A DNA stretch of 64,000 bases from CALJFL01 sp963669435 (GTDB lineage Bacteria; Pseudomonadota; Gammaproteobacteria; Pseudomonadales; Halieaceae), in NCBI GenBank assembly GCA_963669435.1, contig OY770025.1, forward strand, positions 1,550,001 through 1,614,000. The letters run 5' to 3'. The notes under the pieces were generated by a model, which saw only the letters and a list, made by a program, of their open reading frames with translations, had not been told where the DNA came from and did not search any database. The stretch's first letter is position 1, and the number at the start of each line of letters is the position of its first letter. Of the stretch, positions 53,779 to 62,842 are shown one piece after another. The position numbers and the translations under genes were made by a program.

Positions 53779-54177
53779 GTGTCTTTGTTTCGTGTCATCA
53801 AGTACTCGTCCATCCTGTATTTCCTGGGCAAGTACAAGGCCAAGCTATTCCGTGTCGCTGCAGTATTACTGTTCGCCCTGGTCACCTCGTTGCTCTACCA
53901 GGACGTGGCCGCTTACTTACAACTGGCCCACCCCGACACGGTAATTTACGCACTGCTTGCGAAAATCGTTATCGTGTACGGCTCGCTGGTATTTGTCCTG
54001 TGGCAATTTAAGCCTGAGAAGGAAACCCCTGAATCAAAACCACCGGAATCACAAACAGGGATGCCAGCGGACATCGAGTCAGAACCGGACCGTCTGAGCC
54101 AACTACAGGATGTTAGTGCCAAAGCACGGCTAAACAGTCGCTATCAACAGGTCCTGGAAGACCAGAAAAAGCCCTGA
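53779..54177 (+). CDS. Small membrane protein with two transmembrane helices
   Basis: This 132-residue protein has hydrophobic segments at about residues 24-42 and 55-75, then a Pro/Glu-rich, charged C-terminal tail (residues 78-132) ending in a LNSRYQQVLEDQKK coiled stretch. No family recognised. The start is GTG 53779, just after the stop of the preceding gene. A terminator follows the stop codon. Confidence 0.55.
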   Translation: MSLFRVIKYSSILYFLGKYKAKLFRVAAVLLFALVTSLLYQDVAAYLQLAHPDTVIYALLAKIVIVYGSLVFVLWQFKPEKETPESKPPESQTGMPADIESEPDRLSQLQDVSAKARLNSRYQQVLEDQKKP

Positions 54178-54184
54178 GCACAAT

Positions 54185-54208
54185 AAAGGCCGCTCGAGGC
54201 GGCCTTTT
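54185..54208 (+). terminator. Rho-independent terminator after the small membrane gene pair
   Basis: The stem AAAGGCCGC / GCGGCCTTT around a TCGAG loop, followed by TTTT, 7 nt after the stop codon. Confidence 0.9.
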
Positions 54209-54241
54209 CAATGGCAGCATGTATTTCCGCTGCTCGATTTA

Positions 54242-54311
54242 CTCTATTTGGTTAGCTCTATTTAGCTAGCTCTACTTGGTTAGCCCTATTTAGTTAGCTC
54301 TATTTGGTTAA
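54242..54311. repeat. Five tandem copies of a 14-bp unit
   Basis: Five imperfect copies of CTCTATTTGGTTAG in a row. On the minus strand the first copy encountered supplies the last codons and TAG stop of the beta-helix cytochrome gene; the remaining four copies lie downstream, in the non-coding region. Confidence 0.85.
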
Positions 54312-55814
54312 TTCGAGCATAAACTGCGCCGCGGCCAGTCGGGTCTCTTCATCCAGGTGGCCCTGGGGCGGCATCTCCGGGTAATCGGGGCGCTTTTTCA
54401 CCGGGTTTGCTGCGTAATCTGCAATGCCCTGGGGATTGTCCATGTACAGTGCCTGGATGATCTGTGTCGGCGGGCCGATCATGCGGGAGTTATAAGCATG
54501 GCAGCCAGCACACACCCCGTAGTACACCAGTTTGCCTGTTTCCATGTGCTCCTTTACCCGCGGTGGTACTGGCTCGGGCAGTGTATAGCTGGTCACATTG
54601 GCGGTGGTGGCGAAATCGCAGTCACCATACTTGTCCAGGCCAATCGTGCGAAAGCGCTCGGGGTTGAGAATACAACCGTCGTCCAGGCCAACGATGTCCA
54701 CTATATCCGGGCCCGTAGTACTCAGTGTCGCCGCCAGCGCCGCCCTGACCACCGGTGACGGATTGTTGCCATTGTTTTGCATGACGTTATTCAGAATCTT
54801 CGGACGATTCGGGTTTGGCTCTGAATCCGGGTCGTTGGAGGCGTTGGACGCCAGCGAGAAGTCTGTGAAAGCAACACCCACCGAATCATTGCCGGAAATA
54901 ATATTGCCCTCTAACACCACGTCGTCACAGGCCATGACCAATACACCCGTACCCTGTGGAATATTTGAAACCAGGGATCCAGGAATAGCGAAATTCTCAT
55001 GGTTGTTGTTAACGACAAAATTGTTGCGGATCAGCACATCACCGCAGGTCTTGATGGGCAGACCGGGCGTGATGAAGGCCAGGATACCCCCGGTGTTGTT
55101 GTAGACGTAGTTGCCCTCAACCAGTGCGTGACGGCTGTTCTCGATCTCAATGCCCGCTACGCTGTCAAACACCTCGTTAAAGACCACGTCGACGTTATCG
55201 GACATACCCACGTAGATGGCAGCGTCTTCGATGCCCGAGATTATGTTATGGGAGACGATGCCGTTCTTGCCCAACTGGGGAAAGATGCCGTACACACCGG
55301 TATCAACAATAATATTGTTCCGGATAATGTAGTTATTACCCGCCTGGCCCATGATGGCATTACCCTTGTACTGGGTTATGTAGAGGTTTTCGACCGTCAC
55401 CCCGTTGCCGGAGTACAACACGGCATCATTACGCACACCTTCGCCATCCATTACCGGGTAATTACCCTGCTCGATAACACCGGACAGGGTGATATTGTCC
55501 TTGTCGATATACACGGTTTCCTTGTAGGTACCGGGCATGACCTTGATGACGGCACCGGGCGATGCCGCAACGATGGCATCCTGTATCGACTCGCCATCCT
55601 TGACGATAATCACCTCACCCGAGGTGGGTGTGGTCAGCGTACGCACGCCCGCCGAGGCTGCGCCGGCGAGTTCTTCAGTCCCCTCAGAACTGAAAGCCTC
55701 TTTAGGCGCCTCGGCAACCTTGATCACCGTGGCTTCCGGGCGGCTGCCCTGGCCAAGGTAATAACCCCCGCCCAGCAGCACTAACGCCGCAACAATCAGC
55801 GTTAATTTATTCAT
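54300..55814 (-). CDS. Parallel beta-helix protein fused to cytochrome c
   Basis: This 504-residue exported protein has an N-terminal signal anchor (residues 3-22), a parallel beta-helix domain (about 66-350) with NosD/PbH1-like repeats such as NNYIIRNNIIVDTGVYGIF and NVDVVFNEVFDS, then a C-terminal mono-heme cytochrome c domain with CAGCH (435-439) and a candidate axial Met in YPEMPPQ (M481). The beta-helix suggests binding or processing of a carbohydrate or surface polymer, and the heme an electron link. It is the third gene of a cytochrome operon, overlapping the MauG-like gene by 8 nt. Confidence 0.85.
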   Translation of the reverse strand: MNKLTLIVAALVLLGGGYYLGQGSRPEATVIKVAEAPKEAFSSEGTEELAGAASAGVRTLTTPTSGEVIIVKDGESIQDAIVAASPGAVIKVMPGTYKETVYIDKDNITLSGVIEQGNYPVMDGEGVRNDAVLYSGNGVTVENLYITQYKGNAIMGQAGNNYIIRNNIIVDTGVYGIFPQLGKNGIVSHNIISGIEDAAIYVGMSDNVDVVFNEVFDSVAGIEIENSRHALVEGNYVYNNTGGILAFITPGLPIKTCGDVLIRNNFVVNNNHENFAIPGSLVSNIPQGTGVLVMACDDVVLEGNIISGNDSVGVAFTDFSLASNASNDPDSEPNPNRPKILNNVMQNNGNNPSPVVRAALAATLSTTGPDIVDIVGLDDGCILNPERFRTIGLDKYGDCDFATTANVTSYTLPEPVPPRVKEHMETGKLVYYGVCAGCHAYNSRMIGPPTQIIQALYMDNPQGIADYAANPVKKRPDYPEMPPQGHLDEETRLAAAQFMLELTK

Positions 55815-57045
55815 GGCTCTGCTCCTTCACTTGCTTATAGTTAGCACTAACTAGTGTATTGTGTACCGCCGGCCTACCCGATGGCAATGTCTTTGGTGCC
55901 TGCGGCTTGAAACTCTCGTCGGTCAGGGTCTTCATGAAGTCGACCAGGCGGTCAAGTTCGTCATCGGTCAGTTTGGGCTCCCAGATATGCCAGTGGATCA
56001 TCACATCCTCACCCTCAGGCACCGCGTGCCCACGACCCAGCGTGTAAAACTCCGCTGCCTCACGCAGGCTCTCAAACCGCCCCGAATGCATATAGGGCGC
56101 GGTCAGCTCGATATTGCGCAGGGAAGGCACCTTGAATCCCCCTCGCAGGGTGGCATCGCCGGTCGGTTTCTGCGCCCCGACGTCATAGGGCATGCCCGCA
56201 GGCTCGGGGGTGCCAATGACCGCAATCTGCTGGTTCGTAAACAGCGGCGGTGTATGACATTCGGCGCAACGCGCGACAAAGGAACGGAAGATGTTGAGCC
56301 CTTCTTTCTCTGCGGTGGTCAGCGCGTCGGCGTAACCGTGGGCGTACTGATCATAACGGCTGTTTAGCGAAACAAGTGATACCTGGAAGGCGGTGATGGC
56401 GCGGTAGATCTGCTCCAGCGTTATGGTCGCGTCCTCTGCAGTGAAATCATCCGGAAACGCCTGGGCAAACAGGCGGCGGTACGGGGCCGAGGCGTTGAGG
56501 CTGGCCAGTAACTGCCCGGGATTGTTCGCCATTTCGTGCTCGTCGTAGAGGGGGCCCAACATCTGCTCTTCCAGGCTGGCGGCACGTCCATCCCAGAAAA
56601 AGCTGTTAAAGAACGCTACATTCCACAGGCTGGGTGCCGAACGCGGCAGCACGGCGCCGCCCGCCCCCACACTCTGGCCCATGCCGTCGGCAAAACCCCG
56701 GTCGGGTTGATGGCAAGTGGCGCATGAAAGCTTGCCATCCCCAGATAGTATCGGGTCAAAAAACAGGTAGCGTCCCAGGTCTGTTTGCTGGGGGCTAAAG
56801 CCGTCACGGTAGCGGGGCAAGCCTGTTTTCAGGCCACCGACTCCGGCATTTTCCAGCGATGGGTACAACTGGTACAGACTGCGCAGTTCGCAGTGATCCC
56901 GGGTCAGCTCGAAGCCTGGAGGGCAATCGGCTTTCAATATGATCTGCTCGGGCACAGTCGCCTCTCGCTGCGTGCCCGCTTCTTCAACACCCTGTGCCAG
57001 CAGCGGTACCACGCTCGCAACTAGCCCGAAAACACCAAATTTCAT
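55807..57045 (-). CDS. Di-heme cytochrome c peroxidase/MauG family protein
   Basis: This 412-residue protein has two c-type heme motifs, CATCH (108-112) and CAECH (260-264), within a peroxidase/MauG scaffold: LGRYLFFDPILSGDGKLSCATCHQPDRGFADG, RSAPSLWNVAFFNSFFWDGRA and a late GGFKVPSLRNIELTAPYMHSG segment. A signal peptide is present at the N-terminus. Family members reduce peroxides or oxidise specific substrates through high-valent heme. ATG 57045 is chosen at the signal-peptide start. It sits between the c4-like and beta-helix cytochrome genes. Confidence 0.9.
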   Translation of the reverse strand: MKFGVFGLVASVVPLLAQGVEEAGTQREATVPEQIILKADCPPGFELTRDHCELRSLYQLYPSLENAGVGGLKTGLPRYRDGFSPQQTDLGRYLFFDPILSGDGKLSCATCHQPDRGFADGMGQSVGAGGAVLPRSAPSLWNVAFFNSFFWDGRAASLEEQMLGPLYDEHEMANNPGQLLASLNASAPYRRLFAQAFPDDFTAEDATITLEQIYRAITAFQVSLVSLNSRYDQYAHGYADALTTAEKEGLNIFRSFVARCAECHTPPLFTNQQIAVIGTPEPAGMPYDVGAQKPTGDATLRGGFKVPSLRNIELTAPYMHSGRFESLREAAEFYTLGRGHAVPEGEDVMIHWHIWEPKLTDDELDRLVDFMKTLTDESFKPQAPKTLPSGRPAVHNTLVSANYKQVKEQSHE

Positions 57046-57070
57046 GCCCCGAAAGATCACAACACTCGCC

Positions 57071-57700
57071 CTAGGGCTCCAGACCGCGTAGAAAGGCAAC
57101 CACGTTGGCCATCATGGCGTCGCTGGGTATCGCCATGGCCATGGCCTGCATTTGTTTGCCGGTTTTGTCATCGGCATGGGCACCGCGTTCACCGGCACGA
57201 AAGGCGCGCAACTGCTCCAGCAAGTACCAGTCGTCCGTACCGGCTAATCGTGGCGAGTTCAGCGCCAGGTTGCCCTCTGCCTGGGCACCGTGGCAGGCTC
57301 CGCAGAGCTGATTGTAAAAGTCACCCCCCAGGGTGGCGTCACCTTCGACAGAGGCCTCAGTAGGACCACCGGTAAGGGTGGTGATATAGGCAGATACATT
57401 CGCAATCGCCGCGCTGTCACTCAGGGTTGCGGCCATCGGGGCCATTTGTTTGGCCAGCGCGCTACCGTCCGCTCCCCCGCGATGTCCCTGCTGGAACTTT
57501 TCCAACTGGGCGACCAGGTACACCTCCGACAGGTGATTCAGGCGGGGGGCATTGAGCGCCCGGTTACCCTGTGCGCTAGCCCCGTGGCAGGCAACACAGG
57601 TCACATAATGCGCTTTTCCACCCTCCGGGTCGCCTTGCGGCCAGGCCTGGGTGGGGACGCAAAACGCCAGTGCGATCAGTAGTTTATTGGTCCATTTCAT
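57071..57700 (-). CDS. Di-heme cytochrome c4-like protein
   Basis: This 209-residue periplasmic protein has a signal peptide (residues 1-19) and two similar class I cytochrome c halves, with CVACH (35-39) and CGACH (133-137). Each half has an NAPRL/NSPRL segment and a candidate axial methionine (MAPMAA; MAMAIP). Cytochrome c4 shuttles electrons between quinol-oxidising complexes and terminal acceptors. GAGGAACC precedes ATG 57700. It is the first gene of the cytochrome operon and probably donates electrons to the peroxidase-like protein. Confidence 0.92.
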   Translation of the reverse strand: MKWTNKLLIALAFCVPTQAWPQGDPEGGKAHYVTCVACHGASAQGNRALNAPRLNHLSEVYLVAQLEKFQQGHRGGADGSALAKQMAPMAATLSDSAAIANVSAYITTLTGGPTEASVEGDATLGGDFYNQLCGACHGAQAEGNLALNSPRLAGTDDWYLLEQLRAFRAGERGAHADDKTGKQMQAMAMAIPSDAMMANVVAFLRGLEP

Positions 57701-57980
57701 CAGCGGTTCCTCTTGCCGTGAGCGGCACTTCCAGTAATAGTCACCCACAGTGGCCGCGCATACTGCCGGTGCTGGTTTATGGCACCCTGGAATAATGCGG
57801 TATCGCGGCATTATTCAGAGGTAGATTAAACCTAGCTGAATTTTCCAACTTTGCGCGACTGAAATTCGGCTGTAACCGGCGCCAAACAAGACAATTTGCC
57901 AACTCTGGGCTAGACTCGAACTACTCGGTCCTGTATTCAGGGCAGGTAATCGAAAAATAATCACCGGAACGGGAAAAACC

Positions 57981-58379
57981 ATGGAATACAACGCAGACAT
58001 TCACAGCATCGAATGCCCCAAGTGCAGTCACGGCATGGAAGAGATCACCTATGGCCAAATTACCATCGACAGGTGCACCAACTGCCAGGGTATGTGGTTC
58101 GATACCGGCGAAGCAGAGGCCCTGAAAGACAAGTGGATGGGAGATGCCCTGGATCTGGGCAATGTCGAGGAAGGCAAAAAGTGGGATGCCGTGGACGACA
58201 TCGCCTGCCCCCGATGCGGTGCGGATATGGAAAAATCATCCGATCCCACCCAGCCGCACATCTGGTATGAGACCTGCCCGAATGGCCACGGTGTATTCAT
58301 GGACGCCGGTGAATTCACCGACTACAAGCACGAAACCCTGGCCGACTGGTTCCGCGGCCTGATCAAAGGGGCGCGCTAG
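57981..58379 (+). CDS. Zinc-ribbon (zf-TFIIB) protein
   Basis: This 132-residue protein has two zinc-ribbon units: CPKCSHGME with CTNCQGMWFDTGEAE (residues about 12-48), and CPRCGADME with CPNGHGVFMDAGE (about 75-110). The second unit's closing cysteine position reads CPNGH, so one ligand may be histidine. The TFIIB-like zinc-ribbon family (PF13453) is widespread, small and of unknown role. A short Glu/Lys-rich linker joins the units. It is a stand-alone gene divergent from the cytochrome operon. Confidence 0.9.
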   Translation: MEYNADIHSIECPKCSHGMEEITYGQITIDRCTNCQGMWFDTGEAEALKDKWMGDALDLGNVEEGKKWDAVDDIACPRCGADMEKSSDPTQPHIWYETCPNGHGVFMDAGEFTDYKHETLADWFRGLIKGAR

Positions 58380-58445
58380 GATACACGCCCTCTTTTACCG
58401 GCAGGTGCGTCGATCAGACCACCTGCCAACATCACCCGAAAGCCC

Positions 58446-59501
58446 CTACCAGCTATAGCCAATCCGAAAGCTGTAGGTTTCGTCCAGCTCTTCCACACCT
58501 TCCACCGCACCCGAGTCGTACTCCAGTAGCACTTCCGCAGCTGCCTCGAAATTAAACAACAAGGGGAAAGAGAGTCCGAATGTAGTATTGAGAATCAGGT
58601 CCGAGGTTTCGTCCAGGTTCCAGATCCCTACATGGTTCAGGTAGAGGCGTGATTCACCCCCCAGGTAATTGCTGGAGGCATTGACGGCCCAATTGGCACC
58701 GGGATAGTCCTGATCCTCGGCCACGATAAAGTTCTCATTGACATAGGCTAAACCCAGTTCGGCCTCCAGGAACAGCGGATCGGTATCAAAGAAACGGTGA
58801 CCAACATAGGGCCCGATGTAATACCGCAGATCCAGGTCGGCGAATTCGTCCTGCTCCGCGGACGCATTGGCACCGACGTACCAGTTCTCAGCCTCCAGGA
58901 AATAGTCGTACTTGGCCGTTGCCGACCAGTTGTCGGCTATTTTCTGGTCATTGGCCTCGTCGAACTCGCCATTTATCAGCACCGTGTAGCGGTCGTCATC
59001 GCTGAGCCACTGGGTATCCAGCCGAAAATCAATCTCATCGGTATCACTGTTACCACGCTCCAGCGACAAAGCCAGGTTGGCCAGTCCGGTCCATTTGTAG
59101 CCATTACCCAGTTCGTAGGGCTCGGGATTAACCACGGCCAGGTCAGCGAGAGCGAAACTACGCGCTGAGCCGGTGACAAGCTGTCCTTCTTCAATCACTA
59201 TCGGCTGTTCTTCAAGGACTTCGCCATCTGCCAGCATCATGACGGCTGAACCGGCAGTGGTCATAGCAACAATCTGGTCCTGGGCAATGGACAGGGTGCC
59301 AGCGAAATCGGTCTCTACTGTAACCACGCCGTCACGGGTGGCGGTAACGGTACCCAGAATGGTGGATCCGTTACTGAGCACAATGCGATCCGGAGCCGGG
59401 GCGGGCTCTGTTGCCTCATCTTCGGACAGCGCCGCCTTAGACCAGAGGAGGAATGCCAGCGCAGCAATAACCATGAGCGCCGAGTATTTATTAGCTTGCA
59501 T
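58446..59501 (-). CDS. DUF481 outer-membrane protein (YdiY-like)
   Basis: This 351-residue protein has a signal peptide (about residues 1-26), an N-terminal periplasmic part with SNGSTILGTVTATRDGVVTVETDFAG repeats, and a DUF481 barrel with NGYKWTGLANLALSLERGNSDTDEI, ATAKYDYFLEAENWYVGANAS and a terminal SFRIGYSW. Family members form small outer-membrane barrels induced by stress; function is not known. ATG 59501 starts the signal peptide; the upstream frame is unlikely to be used. It is divergent from the glutathione reductase gene. Confidence 0.85.
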   Translation of the reverse strand: MQANKYSALMVIAALAFLLWSKAALSEDEATEPAPAPDRIVLSNGSTILGTVTATRDGVVTVETDFAGTLSIAQDQIVAMTTAGSAVMMLADGEVLEEQPIVIEEGQLVTGSARSFALADLAVVNPEPYELGNGYKWTGLANLALSLERGNSDTDEIDFRLDTQWLSDDDRYTVLINGEFDEANDQKIADNWSATAKYDYFLEAENWYVGANASAEQDEFADLDLRYYIGPYVGHRFFDTDPLFLEAELGLAYVNENFIVAEDQDYPGANWAVNASSNYLGGESRLYLNHVGIWNLDETSDLILNTTFGLSFPLLFNFEAAAEVLLEYDSGAVEGVEELDETYSFRIGYSW

Positions 59502-59772
59502 GATAAAACGTACCTTTGAATCGTTCTGGCGAAACCAGTTCGCCATGGGGTCTGGTGTTTTTTTTGAGGGCGCCTATTCTACGCAAATTTCCGGCGCGTG
59601 GATGCGCCCGCCGTAGGAAAAAATACACATTGCCAGGGGGCAATCCGGGCCGGCCTGGGGGGCGATTCAACCGGTTTCCGAGAAGACTGCGTTCGCGGGC
59701 TATGAATGGGATGACAGGTACTTCGATAGCTGTAGTACTGGTAGAATTGGCCCCCCAACCAGGGAGTAAACA

Positions 59773-61131
59773 ATGAACGACGTGGAATTTGATTTGTTTG
59801 TAATTGGTGCCGGCTCAGGCGGTGTGCGTGCGGCCAGAATGGCAGCGAGCTTTGGCGCACGGGTGGCCATCGCCGAGGACCGCTACATGGGTGGTACCTG
59901 TGTCAATGTGGGTTGTGTACCCAAGAAATTGTATGTGTACGCCTCAGAATTCGGTAAGGCATTCACCGACGCGCGCGAGTTCGGCTGGCAGACCGAGAAC
60001 AAGCTCTTTGATTGGGCGACCTTAAGAGACAACAAGAAGGCGGAGATTTCTCGCCTCAACGCTATCTATCGCAACCTGCTCTCCGGCGTGGACGCCCACC
60101 TTATCGACGGACGTGCCCGGATTGTGGATGCCAACACCGTGGCTGTGGGTGAGCAACATTACCGGGCCAAGAAAATCCTCATCGCCACTGGTGGCTGGCC
60201 ACACATTCCCGAGTTTCCGGGCAGTGACCTGGCTATCAGCTCCAACGAGATTTTTGACCTCGAGCAATTCCCCCAGCGTATCGTTATCGTTGGCGGCGGT
60301 TACATCGCGGTCGAATTTGCTGGCATCTTCAATGGGCTGGGCGCACAGGTCACGCAGCTCTACCGCGGACCCTTATTCCTGCGCGGCTTTGATGCCGATA
60401 TCCGCGCACACGCCAGCCAGGAAATTCGCAAATCCGGCGTCGACCTGCGCTTTGAGGTAAACGTTGAGGCTATCGAACGGGGCAATGACGGCTTGCAGGT
60501 GAAGCTGACCGACGGTTCCACCCTGGTCGCCGATACCGTGCTGTACGCCACCGGCCGTAAACCACACCTGGATGGACTCGGCCTGGAAAATGTCAACGTT
60601 GAGCTTACTGGAAGCGGCTCGATTGCCGTCGACGCCCAGTTCTGCACCACAGAACCTGGCGTTTATGCGCTGGGCGATTGCACAGACACCATGGAACTCA
60701 CACCGGTGGCGCTGGCCGAGGGTATGGCGTTTGCACGGCGCCAATTCGACAAACAGCAATCCTCCGTCGATTACGACTTCATCCCGACCGCGGTATTTTG
60801 CCAGCCCAATATTGGCACCGTCGGCTTCACAGAAGATGAGGCACGGGCGGAGTTCGGCGACATCACCCTCTACAAGTCGGTATTCAAGCCGATGAAGCAC
60901 ACCATCAGCGGGCGGGATGAGAAGACCTTTATGAAGCTCATCGTTGACGCCGCCAGCGATCGGGTTGTCGGCGTGCATATGATGGGACCTGACGCCGGTG
61001 AGATTATCCAGGGCATCGCCATTGCGCTCAAAGCTGGCGCCACCAAAGCGGTGTTTGATACCACCATCGGTATTCACCCCACCGCTGCGGAGGAATTTGT
61101 CACCATGCGGGAACCCTGGACGGAAGATTAA
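59773..61131 (+). CDS. gor: Glutathione-disulfide reductase
   Basis: This 452-residue flavoprotein has the FAD-binding GAGSGG motif (12-17), the redox-active disulfide in GGTCVNVGCVPKK (C43, C48), the NADPH-binding GGGYIAVEFAG and the C-terminal catalytic HPTAAEEF (H435). It reduces GSSG to GSH with NADPH. The separation of the two catalytic cysteines and the KKLYVYA segment are specific to glutathione reductases. A TauE/SafE permease gene follows after 2 nt, so the two are probably co-transcribed. Confidence 0.95.
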   Translation: MNDVEFDLFVIGAGSGGVRAARMAASFGARVAIAEDRYMGGTCVNVGCVPKKLYVYASEFGKAFTDAREFGWQTENKLFDWATLRDNKKAEISRLNAIYRNLLSGVDAHLIDGRARIVDANTVAVGEQHYRAKKILIATGGWPHIPEFPGSDLAISSNEIFDLEQFPQRIVIVGGGYIAVEFAGIFNGLGAQVTQLYRGPLFLRGFDADIRAHASQEIRKSGVDLRFEVNVEAIERGNDGLQVKLTDGSTLVADTVLYATGRKPHLDGLGLENVNVELTGSGSIAVDAQFCTTEPGVYALGDCTDTMELTPVALAEGMAFARRQFDKQQSSVDYDFIPTAVFCQPNIGTVGFTEDEARAEFGDITLYKSVFKPMKHTISGRDEKTFMKLIVDAASDRVVGVHMMGPDAGEIIQGIAIALKAGATKAVFDTTIGIHPTAAEEFVTMREPWTED

Positions 61132-61133
61132 CC

Positions 61134-61892
61134 TTGGAACTTGAGCTATGGCAGGCATTCACACTGACCGCCGTCGGTGTGGTCGCCGGTTTTCTCAATG
61201 TCATAGCAGGCGGCGGTTCACTGCTGACCGTACCGGTAATGGTATTTATGGGCGTTCCCGGGCCGGTCGCCAACGGCACCAATCGCGTCGCTATCCTGGC
61301 CCAGAACATCACGGCGGTGACGGCGTTTTTCCGCAAAGGCTTTGCCGACTTTAAACTCAGCCTGAGCCTGGCAGCCTGTGCCGTACCCGGGGCCATCGCC
61401 GGGGCCATGGTCGGGGTCAATCTCGAGGGTGAGTGGTTTAACCGGCTGCTCGCTTTGGTCATGGTCGCTGTCATGCTGATCATGCATTTCGAGCGCAAGG
61501 GCGAGGCCGGTAATCCAGACTACCAACCCACGCGGCAACAGCTGATCAACGGCCACCTGATGATGGTAGGCGTGGGCTTCTGGGGGGGATTCATACAGAT
61601 CGGCGTGGGCTTTATCCTCATGCCGGTGCTCAGCCGCGTAATGGGCCTGGACCTGGTGCGCACCAACATGCACAAGGTATTTATTGTCGCGGTGTATACC
61701 ACGGTAGCCCTGGCGATATTTGCCAGCCAGCTGCAATTGCTCTGGGTGGTGGGCGCAGCGCTGGCGCTCGGCAACTCCATCGGTGGCTATCTCGGCGCAC
61801 ACTACACCGTGACCCGGGGGGAGCGACTGATCAAGTTGATACTCAATCTGGTCTTGATAGTATTTATCGGGAAGTTGTTAATTTTCCCCTGA
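61134..61892 (+). CDS. TauE/SafE-family sulfite or sulfur-compound exporter
   Basis: This 252-residue inner-membrane protein has about eight transmembrane segments and the TauE/SafE signatures: GVVAGFLNVIAGGGSLLTVPVMV near the start and GFWGGFIQIGVGFILMPVLSR in the second half. Members export sulfoacetate, sulfite or similar anions. The start is TTG 61134, just after the gor stop. It ends 2 nt before the ABC ATPase gene, so all of gor, tauE-like and the ABC genes may be one transcript. Confidence 0.9.
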   Translation: MELELWQAFTLTAVGVVAGFLNVIAGGGSLLTVPVMVFMGVPGPVANGTNRVAILAQNITAVTAFFRKGFADFKLSLSLAACAVPGAIAGAMVGVNLEGEWFNRLLALVMVAVMLIMHFERKGEAGNPDYQPTRQQLINGHLMMVGVGFWGGFIQIGVGFILMPVLSRVMGLDLVRTNMHKVFIVAVYTTVALAIFASQLQLLWVVGAALALGNSIGGYLGAHYTVTRGERLIKLILNLVLIVFIGKLLIFP

Positions 61893-61894
61893 TC

Positions 61895-62842
61895 ATGATT
61901 GAAGCGCACAACCTGACCCGGCGTTACGGCAAGATTTCCGCGGTAAAAAACGTCGGCTTTGAAATAGCCAGCAACGAGATCGTCGGGCTGCTCGGGCACA
62001 ACGGTGCCGGTAAATCGACCATCATGAAAATGCTCAGTGGCTATCTGGAGCCTTCCGCTGGAACCATAATCATCAACGGCCAGGATATGGCCACCGGCGC
62101 CAGAAAAGTGCAGCAGCAACTGGGTTACCTGCCTGAGAATCTCCCGGTTTATCCCGACATGATGGTGGCTGACTATCTCGATTATGCGGCCACCTTGAAG
62201 GGTATAGCGAAAGCCGACAGGCCCCAGGCCATCGCGGAAGCCATCGCGGCGACAGACCTGAATTCCCGCTGTCTCGACCAGATCGCCACCCTATCTCGCG
62301 GGCTTAAGCAACGGGTAGGAGTCGCCCAGGCCCTGCTGGGTAAACCGGGTCTACTGATCCTCGACGAACCCACCAATGGGTTGGATCCCCAGCAAACAGA
62401 TGCAATGCGCAAACTGATTACCGACCTGGCAAAGCGGGCCACGGTAATCCTTTCTACGCACATCATGCAGGAGGTAGAAGCGGTCTGCGACCGGGTGCTG
62501 GTGATGAACCACGGCAAACTGGTGCTGGACGAGTCCATGGCAGAGCTGCATTGCAGCACCTGTTTTGAACTGTGTACTGACGACACCCATAGTGAGCTTG
62601 CCGACTACCTGGGTCGACTGCCACAGGTGGCCTCTGTCAGGCCCGACCAGTCAGAGAACGGGCGCAAGCGTTACCTGCTCGACCTGCACGAGCATGCAGA
62701 TATGGACCTGGCCGCCAGCAACATTGGCCAAGCGGTCATCAGGACCGGTGCAAAACTGTATAGCCTTAGCCCACAGAATCGCGATCTCGAAACCATCTTC
62801 CGGGAAGCCACCGAGGGACAGGCCGAGGCCGACGATGAATAG
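61895..62842 (+). CDS. ABC transporter ATP-binding protein (GldA/NatA-like)
   Basis: This 315-residue ATPase has Walker A GHNGAGKST (34-42), the signature-like LSRGLKQRVGVAQALLG, Walker B LLILDEPTNGLDP and a switch ILSTHIMQE. The C-terminal extension of about 95 residues resembles GldA-type ATPases. It powers the permease encoded directly downstream, whose ATG 62835 lies within its last codons. With the GldF/GldG-like protein it forms an export complex of unknown substrate. Confidence 0.92.
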   Translation: MIEAHNLTRRYGKISAVKNVGFEIASNEIVGLLGHNGAGKSTIMKMLSGYLEPSAGTIIINGQDMATGARKVQQQLGYLPENLPVYPDMMVADYLDYAATLKGIAKADRPQAIAEAIAATDLNSRCLDQIATLSRGLKQRVGVAQALLGKPGLLILDEPTNGLDPQQTDAMRKLITDLAKRATVILSTHIMQEVEAVCDRVLVMNHGKLVLDESMAELHCSTCFELCTDDTHSELADYLGRLPQVASVRPDQSENGRKRYLLDLHEHADMDLAASNIGQAVIRTGAKLYSLSPQNRDLETIFREATEGQAEADDE

